Assembly: GCF_001507435.1 (NCBI RefSeq)
Contig: NZ_LMWH01000244.1
Coordinates: 10,048-74,047, forward strand
Direction: 5' to 3'
Length of the DNA stretch: 64,000 bases
Source of the DNA: Streptomyces sp. NRRL F-5122
GTDB taxonomy: Bacteria > Actinomycetota > Actinomycetes > Streptomycetales > Streptomycetaceae
This document shows positions 52,397 through 59,528 of the stretch, in pieces. Below the pieces are notes generated by a model. That model worked only from the letters and a program-made list of their open reading frames with translations. It was not told the DNA's origin and ran no database searches. The stretch's first letter is position 1, and every line of letters starts with the position of its first letter. A program made the translations under genes and the position numbers.

Positions 52397-52601
52397 CGCC
52401 CGTGCCCCGAAGCGCTCTCCGGAGCGTCCATCCGCCGCGCGACGTCCCACGCCGTCGATCCGCCCGCTCCTCCGCGCGCGCCGGTAGGCGTCCGCCGGAA
52501 ATTGGGACAACCGACCCTTCCCGGTCATGAGACCGTCGGCGAACACGGCGGTCGCCCGGTGAGGATCGAGACGAGCTGGACGATCCGCCCCGGGCCCGGA
52601 C

Positions 52602-52624
52602 GTCACATCCGATGTGACTTTTTT
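52602..52624. promoter_or_regulatory. Palindrome followed by six T, terminator or operator
   Basis: GTCACAT-CCG-ATGTGAC (52602-52618) is a perfect 7-bp hairpin with a 3-nt loop followed by TTTTTT. This looks like a classic intrinsic terminator for the upstream regulator gene. It is also the kind of AT-poor palindrome a dimeric regulator could bind, 115 nt before the stress-protein start. I cannot decide between the two. Confidence 0.5.
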
Positions 52625-52732
52625 CCGATCATGAAGGAACAGCAGGCCACCCTGCGCGGTTTCATCCATCGAAGACGCGATGTCCCAGCGTCCGCCCGCT
52701 TTTGCGCACCTCTCGGAAAGGTCAACACGTTC

Positions 52733-53176
52733 ATGTTCCACCACATCCTGGTCGCCATCGATCCGAGCCCCGCACGCCACACCGCGCTGCGTCTGGCCGG
52801 TGACATGGCCCAGCTGACCCAGGCCAAGGTCAGCGTTCTGCACATCGCCGCCTCCGCCGCCTCGGCCTCGCTCGGCGCCGTCGTCCCCCTGGAGGACGAC
52901 TCCGAGGCCAAGGCCGTACTGGACGAGGCAGTCGCAGAACTGCGCGAGAAGGGCATCGCGGCGGACGGCACCGTCACCCAGGCCCTGACCACCATGATCG
53001 CGCCGACCATCTCCGACACCGCCGAGGAAGTGGGTGCCGATCTCATCGTGGTCAGCCCCCACCACCGTGGGTCCGTCGAGGCGTTCTTCCACCCGCGGGT
53101 CAGCGACGCGGTCGCCCACGCCAGCCGTGTGGCCGTGCTCCTCGCCCCCGAAGAGCCCGAGGCGCAGGAGAAGTGA
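52733..53176 (+). CDS. Single-domain universal stress protein
   Basis: This 147-residue Usp starts MFHHILVAIDPSPARHTALRLAGD. It lacks the classic G2xG9xG(S/T) nucleotide signature: the equivalent region reads VVSPHHRGSVEAFFHPRVSDAV. It may therefore belong to the non-ATP-binding UspA type or bind differently. Start choice rests on the family N-terminus; the nearest GAAAGG site is about 11 nt away. It is followed by a good terminator. Confidence 0.9.
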   Translation: MFHHILVAIDPSPARHTALRLAGDMAQLTQAKVSVLHIAASAASASLGAVVPLEDDSEAKAVLDEAVAELREKGIAADGTVTQALTTMIAPTISDTAEEVGADLIVVSPHHRGSVEAFFHPRVSDAVAHASRVAVLLAPEEPEAQEK

Positions 53177-53183
53177 TCCGCGA

Positions 53184-53209
53184 GCGCCCTGTGCCCCGGC
53201 ACAGGGCGC
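53184..53209 (+). terminator. Terminator of the universal stress protein gene
   Basis: Perfect 11-bp arms GCGCCCTGTGC and GCACAGGGCGC around a 4-nt loop lie 7 nt after the stop codon. Confidence 0.85.
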
Positions 53210-53587
53210 CGCAAGCTGTCACACGGCGAGCGCGAGGGATACGCCCGCCCCCGGCGTCGGCCTCCGCTACCGACGCCGGACACCCCCGCGCGACCGGCGC
53301 GCGGCACCGCTGTGCGCCCGCTGGGCCACGGAGCCGCGCGTCGGACCGAGACGCGCCGCCGCCGGAGGCCGGCCCACCCTTGACGAGGTCGTGTCCGCCC
53401 CGGAGCCAACGGACGGCGCTCCAGGTGCGGGGACAAAGCGGACATCGGCCGTGATGCACGCGCCACCCCCAGCGCCCCCGGAACCGGCCGACGGGCACCA
53501 CGCATCGACGACCGACACCGCCGAATGGCACATCCCGCCCCCTCCCGGCACGGCGGGGACGCCCTGCCGGGAGGGTGAGAACCCTGC
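53210..53587. other. Intergenic region without a recognisable gene
   Basis: These 378 bases lie between the stress-protein terminator and the 3' end of the leftward acyltransferase gene. Open frames are many but show no starts with ribosome sites and no family match. Nothing else stands out. Confidence 0.3.
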
Positions 53588-54703
53588 TCAGCCTGTTCGG
53601 GGCCCCGCCTTCCCGGAATCCGGTCCAGCGGATGCGCGCAGGCTGCCCACCGTCTTCAGCAACCGGTCGGCCGGTCCCCTCAGCTGGGGATGGGCCAGAA
53701 CCGTGTTGCGCAGACCGCGCACCGGCCGGCGCCACAGCCGATGGGCCGTCGCGACCGGGTGAGGCCTGCTCGCGAACCCTTCACCGACCCGCAGTTCCCG
53801 GGTCTTGAGCCAGTCCTTGTACTCCTTGTCGCCGCGCCCCATGTCCACGAGCGTCACGCCGTGCCGGGCCGCCGCCTCCGCCAGCCGCAGATGCATCATC
53901 AACCCGGGTGAGTAGTAGCGGAGCTCGGGGTCGTACGCGGTGAACCAGGCTGCGAGCACCGTGCTCGATCGCGGCCCGAAGTGCGCCGCCACGGGCAGGT
54001 CACCGGCGTACAGCACGGACAGCACCCCGGTGAAGTGCTCCTCGCGGACGCGGGAGAGATAGTCCACCAGGTCCACGATCCAGGGTCGGGAGAACCGGTC
54101 CATCCGACCGGTCCTGCGGTACTGGGCGGACTTCCACTGCATGAGTGTGCGCAGCGCCCCCGGATCGCGCTCGTCGAAGATGAAGCGCACGTCCCCCTTG
54201 TCGCGCCCCAGACGACGTTCCTTCTTCAGCACCGTCTTGGCCAGCCCCGGGTACGCGCTGCGCAGCCACTGGGCGTAGTCGCCGTCACCCGGCTTCACAT
54301 CGAGGACCGGTGAGGCGAACGTCCCCGTGACGTACGCGCCGAACGGCTTCTGCTCCTGGACGAGGTGGTCGAACTCGAAGATGGACAGTCCGCAGGCCCG
54401 CAGGAGGTCCCGGGTGTCCCAGGAGACTCCGGGCCGGTGCACAAGGGCCTGGCAGTCGGACAGGCCGAGACCGATGGCCCGGCCGACGCCGAAGGCGTTG
54501 CGCTCGTACGGCAGGAAGCCGACCGGCTCCCCGTTCTCACGCAGGACCGCCACACGTGCCCCGGCTCGGTACCTGCCGATCCCTATCGCGAACTCCGGGG
54601 CCAGGAACGGGTTGGCGTATTCGGGCGACGCGTCCATGGCCTGGTGCCAGGCGTCGCGCAGTGAGTCGGTCAGTTCGTCGAATCTGTGAACGGTGATGTC
54701 CAC
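53588..54703 (-). CDS. FemAB/BioF2-like GNAT acyltransferase
   Basis: This 371-residue protein belongs to the BioF2-like acetyltransferase group used in exopolysaccharide and cell-envelope pathways (CelD-like). Features are VLRENGEPVGFLPYERNAFGVGRAIG, YPGLAKTVLKKERRLGRDKGDVRF, MQWKSAQYRRTGRMDRF, FTGVLSVLYAGDLPVAAHFG and PGLMMHLRLAEAAARHGVTLVDMGRGDKEYK in parts. The GTG start lies right after a possible 30-codon upstream ORF and inside a small hairpin, and it has no well-spaced ribosome site, which suggests coupled translation. Confidence 0.85.
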   Translation of the reverse strand: MDITVHRFDELTDSLRDAWHQAMDASPEYANPFLAPEFAIGIGRYRAGARVAVLRENGEPVGFLPYERNAFGVGRAIGLGLSDCQALVHRPGVSWDTRDLLRACGLSIFEFDHLVQEQKPFGAYVTGTFASPVLDVKPGDGDYAQWLRSAYPGLAKTVLKKERRLGRDKGDVRFIFDERDPGALRTLMQWKSAQYRRTGRMDRFSRPWIVDLVDYLSRVREEHFTGVLSVLYAGDLPVAAHFGPRSSTVLAAWFTAYDPELRYYSPGLMMHLRLAEAAARHGVTLVDMGRGDKEYKDWLKTRELRVGEGFASRPHPVATAHRLWRRPVRGLRNTVLAHPQLRGPADRLLKTVGSLRASAGPDSGKAGPRTG

Positions 54704-54704
54704 C

Positions 54705-54797
54705 TCACATCAACCGCCCTTCCACAGGCGCCGCGAGAAGCGTGCCGATGACGGCACGGAACGACAGGACGTGTTGGCGACTACTCATGGATCGCAT
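54705..54797 (-). CDS. Possible 30-codon leader ORF before the acyltransferase gene
   Basis: A short frame (MRSMSSRQHVLSFRAVIG... ending in LM) stops 1 nt before the GTG of the acyltransferase gene. In the mRNA, TGATGT and ACATCA (54694-54712) can pair and put the acyltransferase start in the loop, so terminating ribosomes could open it. No protein family is recognised; this is a regulatory guess. Confidence 0.3.
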   Translation of the reverse strand: MRSMSSRQHVLSFRAVIGTLLAAPVEGRLM

Positions 54798-55346
54798 GGA
54801 CGACCGCTCCCCCCTATGACGCGCTGTCCGCGTCCTCCCACTGCTGTGGGCATCTGATGACCCGCGCCGTGCACACACGCGGTCCCCGAACGGCGGTGAC
54901 CGACACGCGTATCCGGCAATGCTCAAACGTCGCGAAACAGTACGCACGCTGTCAAGGGTGCCTGAGGTAACGAAAGAGTGCGGGTCGGACGCCACGGTCG
55001 GGCCACCGGCGTCCCGTCACCCTTCCTGAGCTGGTCCGGCCGCCGTGACGTCGCACTTCCCGCCCGCCGTCCCCTTTGGCCGGGCCGGACCCGATTACCG
55101 CGTCCAAACGGGACTCGGGTTCGACCCGCACGTGCGGCTCGGCGTCGGGGGCGGCGCCATCAACAGGGCCGGCTGGGGCACCCCGACCGTCGTGCACGAT
55201 TGTGGTCCGCTCCGGCTCCCGCCCACACCGGCACCCATCGAGACCGACTCCTCGCCCCTCGCCCTCCGGCGGAACTCCATCTGCCGGCACCTCGTGCGCC
55301 GAGTCCCTGCCGGCGCCGCACGGGACGAGTCGAATGCGTCCGGCTC
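54798..55346. other. Gene-poor stretch
   Basis: About 550 bases have no ORF that I can support on either strand. It should hold the promoter of the acyltransferase gene near its left edge. No tRNA-like fold, repeat or clear palindrome was noticed. Confidence 0.3.
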
Positions 55347-55862
55347 TCAGAGTCCGGGCTGCCGTACGGATGAATAGAGCCACTGGTTCTTGGCGAGGGG
55401 CTGCTCCGGGACATTGCCCAACCAGAGCACAACCCCATGACGGCGCTCCCAGTAGGTCCCGAACACGGCCTTGGCGAGCCGATCCGGAACGAACACCAGG
55501 GGCCAGAGCCCTGCCGGCGATCCCCACAGCAGCGCACCGATCACGCCCGACGTCGCGAGGAGGACCGGAAAACCCACGTCGAAACTGCGCCGTAGCGACT
55601 CACGCGGCGCAGGCAGGACCCTGTCGGGATCGGCCAGGGGCACCGGTGTCTCGAAGTCCCTCCTCTCACCGCCCAGCCACGCCAGCGGCGTGCAGGCGAG
55701 CGCCACGAACACCAAGGTGAGTACGGTGAGCAGGACCAAGGCCCACCACGCCACGTGAACATCGGGAACGCCACCCAGAGCGAACGCAACGGGTGCGCTG
55801 ACGAACGCGGCGCCCACCGCCTCGACGACGGCCGACAGTTGATGGTGCACATACCTGCGCAC
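55347..55862 (-). CDS. Hypothetical membrane protein
   Basis: This 171-residue protein starts at a GTG (VRRYVHHQLSAVVEAVG) with a GGAGGGGGA site. Membrane segments are VGAAFVSAPVAFALGG, VAWWALVLLTVLTLVFVALA and VGFPVLLATSGVIGALLWG, with a conserved-looking WERRHGVVLWLGN near the end. I recognise no family. It is divergent from the DUF6924 gene. Confidence 0.65.
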   Translation of the reverse strand: MRRYVHHQLSAVVEAVGAAFVSAPVAFALGGVPDVHVAWWALVLLTVLTLVFVALACTPLAWLGGERRDFETPVPLADPDRVLPAPRESLRRSFDVGFPVLLATSGVIGALLWGSPAGLWPLVFVPDRLAKAVFGTYWERRHGVVLWLGNVPEQPLAKNQWLYSSVRQPGL

Positions 55863-56043
55863 GACACTCCCCCTCCGCCCACCCGACTCCCCCACGATCG
55901 GGTGCCCGCGCACCACTATGCACGCGGTGCGCGGCCGTGCAAGGGGACTTGCCGACGACGAGGGCCCACCCGGCGGAGCGCGATGGGCAACACATGAGAC
56001 AGTTCCACCGATGCTCACCGATCGTCACCAAGGAGAAGACTCC

Positions 56044-56520
56044 GTGAGAGTGTTGCCCGCCGTCACCGGTCGTGACGAGTTCGATGCGTTGGTCGTGAGA
56101 ACCGATTACCACGACGACGCGGCATGGCAGGACGTGGCGACGGCGCTGATGCAGTCCTGGGGCGACGGCCTGTACGAGGCACGCATCCACTTCGTCAACG
56201 ATCCGGTGTGGGCGGACGCGACCGCCGACGATGTGCTGAACGTGGTCCGCGCCGACGAGAACCTGGCCGTCGTCTTCCTCGCCGACCGGATGTCCATGCA
56301 GGCCGGAACCCGCCCTCTGCTGGCAGTGACGACGCTGACGCGGGAGGACTGCGAGGACGACGAGGACTACGACGAACTGACCGAGTTCGGCCGCGAGTTC
56401 CGCACCGCTCCGGCGGGCGTCCACGACATCCACGCGAACCTGAGCATCGGCAACATGGGCTTCGAGGAGTACGCGGCATGGGCCCACGATGATCCCGAGG
56501 GGATCTACCGGTCCTTCTGA
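56044..56520 (+). CDS. DUF6924-like small acidic protein
   Basis: This 158-residue acidic protein begins VRVLPAVTGRDEFDALVVRTDY at a GTG with AAGGAG about 8 nt upstream. Further segments are WADATADDVLNVVRADENLAVVFLADR, ADR followed by MSMQAGTRPLLAV, and FREFR with HDIHANLSIGNMGFEEYA. This matches the actinobacterial DUF6924 family of unknown function, with no signal peptide or membrane helix. Confidence 0.8.
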   Translation: MRVLPAVTGRDEFDALVVRTDYHDDAAWQDVATALMQSWGDGLYEARIHFVNDPVWADATADDVLNVVRADENLAVVFLADRMSMQAGTRPLLAVTTLTREDCEDDEDYDELTEFGREFRTAPAGVHDIHANLSIGNMGFEEYAAWAHDDPEGIYRSF

Positions 56521-56699
56521 GGGATCGCCCGCCGCAGACGGAGTGACGGGCACACGCACCTCGCCTCACGACCGCCAGCGCCTTCGCGGTCGGCTTGCTC
56601 CAAGTCGCCCTCACCGGGAAGCGGACGGCACAGTGCGGCCGGCGAAGACTCCGCGGGATCCGCCATGTCACCGCGGCTACATCGGGAGGGGCATGGGCG

Positions 56700-56743
56700 A
56701 GCGGTGCGCCGTGCCTGTGGGGCCCTGGCGCACCGTGGGGTGG
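56700..56743. repeat. Hairpin-forming repeat, copy 1
   Basis: This 44-bp element (AGCGGTGCGCCGTGCC to CACCGTGGGGTGG) recurs at 63813-63855 with two substitutions and one deletion. CGGTGCGCC (56702-56710) and GGCGCACCG (56727-56735) form a perfect 9-bp stem. Both copies lie between convergent genes, so it is probably a terminator. Confidence 0.7.
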
Positions 56744-56822
56744 TGGGCGCCAGTGGCCGACCGTGACGGGGTCGGTCAGCGCCCGTTTGCTAAGTGAGGC
56801 GTTTGACAGCGAACCCAGTCGT

Positions 56823-57377
56823 TCAGTCCTGGTCGCTCTTTGGCCCGATGCCTTTGATCCTGTTCGGAGTTCCGTCCGGGGCGAATGAGTGGTGGAAGGT
56901 GAAGGCGTGCGGCACGAAGCCGTGGTCGTGGAGGTGCTCCAGCCTGGAAACCCCGTCCCGCCAGGTGGGTATCACGCCGTCGGAGACCCACCAGCACACG
57001 TAATTCGGTTGCCCTGTCGTCTCGAACCAGTCGTAACGCCTGTTCAGTGCGTCACGGTGCAGACCGGTGTAGACGGCGTCGAAGGCGGGGCGCAGGTCAG
57101 TCCAGAGTGAGAGTGTCGCGGCCAGGGCGGTGGTTTCGGCCGTACGGCCCTTGCCGTACCAGGCCGGTACGGCGAACTCTCCCCATGCACCCCAGTCCGC
57201 CTCGAAGAGCATGCCCCGGTCACCGTCTGCCGATTCAGCACGAGCGAGGTACCCGGGGTGCTGACTGATCTTCCGGTAGACGGCCTCACCACTGTCGTAG
57301 AACTCGCGTGTGAGAGGTGCGGGATCGGCGAGAGGCGACTTCAGGATGCCGAATGTGTACAGCGCAAGATGGGGCAT
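56823..57377 (-). CDS. DUF3291 family protein
   Basis: This 184-residue protein starts MPHLALYTFGILKSPLADP with AAGGAGA 6 nt upstream. Family features are FYDSGEAVYRKISQHPGYLAR, WGEFAVPAWYGKGR, LSLWTDLRPAFDAVYTGLHRDALNRR and NYVCWWVSDGVIPTW. DUF3291 is an alpha-beta-barrel family of unknown function related to monooxygenase-like folds. It appears monocistronic. Confidence 0.88.
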   Translation of the reverse strand: MPHLALYTFGILKSPLADPAPLTREFYDSGEAVYRKISQHPGYLARAESADGDRGMLFEADWGAWGEFAVPAWYGKGRTAETTALAATLSLWTDLRPAFDAVYTGLHRDALNRRYDWFETTGQPNYVCWWVSDGVIPTWRDGVSRLEHLHDHGFVPHAFTFHHSFAPDGTPNRIKGIGPKSDQD

Positions 57378-57672
57378 GCGTCTCTCCTTGGTCGGGGGTG
57401 CCTGGTGTGGACCCGGTTCGGTGGCTTACGCGTGGGGACGGGGATTCGTGAGGGGTGACCAACCCATCCCGTCGCGGGTGGCTCAGCCTGAAGGAACTCC
57501 TGTGCGACCGTGGGCGATCGCCGAGGACCAGGTGAAGGTAGCTGTCTCTGCGGGCCATGTCGAAGTTGCGTTTTCCCTGTCCAAGTGGCCTCTTCACCAG
57601 TCATTGCGCGGGCTGGGGCGGGGCAGGCCGCGAGGTACCAGTGATCCACGTCGGCCGATCGGTTCGCCCGCC

Positions 57673-58110
57673 ATGCCCCTCCGCGCCCCTGTGCGACAGC
57701 CTCGAGTGCCGCCGAACGCGTGCGGTTGAAGAAGACGGCCTACGGTCACAGGACCGAGCACCGGCTGCGAGTGCGTGCACAGGTGGCGCTGCATGCCGTG
57801 CGTGGACGCTCCAACGCATGCATCGCCCGGCAGACGGGGCTGCACTTGGGCACCGTGCGTCACCGGCCTATCCGGTTCGCCAAGACGGGCCTGCCCGGGC
57901 TCGAAGACCGTCAACGCCGCGGCCGTCCCCCTCGATCACCGCTGCATGCCGCCGAGGTCAGGACCGGCTCCTGGCCTTCGACGACACAACGCCACGGCTC
58001 AGCCGTTCCAGTGGAGGTTCACCACCTCCGACCTGGACGATCTGCTGGCCAGGCTCGACCAGCACAGCGCCGATCACCACGAAGAATCCTCTGTCGCACC
58101 GGCAGCGTGA
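57673..58110 (+). pseudogene. IS630-family transposase remnant with a large internal deletion
   Basis: The N-terminal HTH part of an IS630 transposase is clear (KKTAYGHRTEHRLRVRAQVALHAVRGRSN, then TGLHLGTVR and GLEDRQRRGRPPR, in parts). The C-terminal end is also clear but in another frame (QDRLLAFDD, then PFQWRFTTSDLDDLLARLDQH and EESSVAPAA). The whole central catalytic DDE domain is missing, with the junction near 57957-57970 where AAEV meets DRLLAF. The start is also decayed. Full-length members have about 350 residues. Confidence 0.8.
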
Positions 58111-58141
58111 ACAACCCTCGAAGGATTTACGGCGCCGCCCA

Positions 58142-58753
58142 CTAAGCGGACTCCGTACGGGACCCTCTCATCGACTCGTGGCCGCCGGCCACGTCGGCGT
58201 CGCCCTGCGTCCGCGCCTGCGCGCCGTTTGCCGTGGCGAGCGGACCCAGATGCTGCGCGGCGCTGTCCAGCAGTCCGAGGTCGGCCTTGGTGTGCGCGAT
58301 GGCGGCGTCGATCAGTACGGCGACCAATGGTTCGTCGGCGTGGGCCCGGCGCTGCTGTGCCAGGCCGGCTAGCTCGGACAGGTATGTCTGCCGCTGCGAT
58401 TCGATCAGCGCGGTCAGGGCCTGCGGGCCGAGGGCGACGGCGCCGAGGAGCTTGAGGAACAGCTCGTCGCGGAAGCCGCCGGTGCGCACCCAGGCGGTGG
58501 TCGCCCACTCGCGCAGCTCGGCCTCGCCGGCCTCGGTGAGCGTGTAGAGGTTCTTGTCGGGTCGGTCGGTCTGGGTGACCTGCGAGCGTGAGACATAGCT
58601 GTCACGGACCAACCGTTCGAGGATCTGGTAGAGGTGACCGATGTTCAGGCCACCCCATTGCGGGCCGATGGCCTCCTCGAACCGGGCCTTTAGTTCGTAT
58701 CCGTGGTTAGGTCGCCGGTTCAGCAGCGCGAGCACGGCGTGGTGGAGCGGCAT
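58142..58753 (-). CDS. PadR-family repressor of the adjacent ABC exporter
   Basis: This 203-residue regulator has the PadR winged helix (MPLHHAVLALLNRRPNHGYELKARFEEAIG in parts; HLYQILERLVRDSYVSR; DKNLYTLTEAGEAEL) and a helical C-terminal dimerisation domain. A GAAGGGA site precedes the ATG at 58753. It is divergent from an ABC ATPase-permease operon, and the shared region holds a palindrome. PadR proteins often repress drug or peptide exporters and are released by their substrates. Confidence 0.92.
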   Translation of the reverse strand: MPLHHAVLALLNRRPNHGYELKARFEEAIGPQWGGLNIGHLYQILERLVRDSYVSRSQVTQTDRPDKNLYTLTEAGEAELREWATTAWVRTGGFRDELFLKLLGAVALGPQALTALIESQRQTYLSELAGLAQQRRAHADEPLVAVLIDAAIAHTKADLGLLDSAAQHLGPLATANGAQARTQGDADVAGGHESMRGSRTESA

Positions 58754-58765
58754 ATACGTCCCTTC

Positions 58766-58803
58766 TGCATTGTGACAACATACCCCTGAATTGCGACAAT
58801 GCA
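58766..58803. promoter_or_regulatory. Inverted repeat in the divergent padR-ABC promoter
   Basis: TGCATTGT (58766-58773) and ACAATGCA (58796-58803) form perfect 8-bp arms 22 nt apart, in an AT-richer patch between the two starts. It is the probable PadR operator. Confidence 0.65.
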
Positions 58804-58823
58804 TGAGGGGCGAAGGCGCATCT

Positions 58824-59528
58824 ATGGCTGTGAGCGTGGCGTTGTGCGGGGTGAGCCGGCGGTATCCCGGGCTGACGGCTCTGGACGGGGTCGACCTGGA
58901 GGTCGCAGCCGGCGAGGTGGTGATGCTGACCGGGCCTTCCGGTGCCGGGAAGTCCACCGTGCTGCATGTGACGGGCGGCATGGACCGGGCCGACGAGGGG
59001 CACGTCGAGATCGACGGCACAGAACTGGTGCCCCGGAACCTGGACCGCCACCGTCGGCGTATCGGCTTCGTCTTCCAGCGCTTCCATCTGCTGCCCGCCC
59101 TCACCGTGCTGGACAACGTGCTCGCACCCGTCCTGCCGCGCAGAGTGGGCTTCGACCGGCGTGAACGCGGCATGGAACTGCTCGAAGCGGTCGGCCTTGA
59201 CGACCGGGCCGACGCCCTGCCCTCGCAGTTGTCGGGCGGCCAGCAGCAACGCGTCGCCGTCGCACGCGCGTTGATCAACCGGCCGGGGCTGCTGCTGGCC
59301 GACGAGCCGACGGGCAACCTGGACAGCGTCATCGGGCGGGAGATCATCGACCTGCTGATGTCACTGCGCGAGTTGTACGGGATGACGATGCTCATCGCCA
59401 CCCACGACGCGGAGGTCGCCGCCAACGGCGACCGGGTGGTGCGTCTGCAGGACGGCAGGATCACCTCGGACCAGCGGCTCACGCCGTCCGGCGACGTGCT
59501 GAACCGGCTGGGGAGCCTGCGCCCGTGA
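58824..59528 (+). CDS. ABC transporter ATP-binding protein (LolD/MacB type)
   Basis: This 234-residue ATPase has Walker A GPSGAGKST, the Q-loop VFQRFHLL, signature LSGGQQQRVAVARAL, Walker B LLLADEPTGNLDS and the H-loop IATHD. This is the MacB/LolD subgroup that pairs with FtsX-type permeases. ATG 58824 has GAAGG 7-8 nt upstream; an in-frame ATG at 58803 overlaps the operator. Its stop overlaps the permease start (GTGA). Confidence 0.93.
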   Translation: MAVSVALCGVSRRYPGLTALDGVDLEVAAGEVVMLTGPSGAGKSTVLHVTGGMDRADEGHVEIDGTELVPRNLDRHRRRIGFVFQRFHLLPALTVLDNVLAPVLPRRVGFDRRERGMELLEAVGLDDRADALPSQLSGGQQQRVAVARALINRPGLLLADEPTGNLDSVIGREIIDLLMSLRELYGMTMLIATHDAEVAANGDRVVRLQDGRITSDQRLTPSGDVLNRLGSLRP

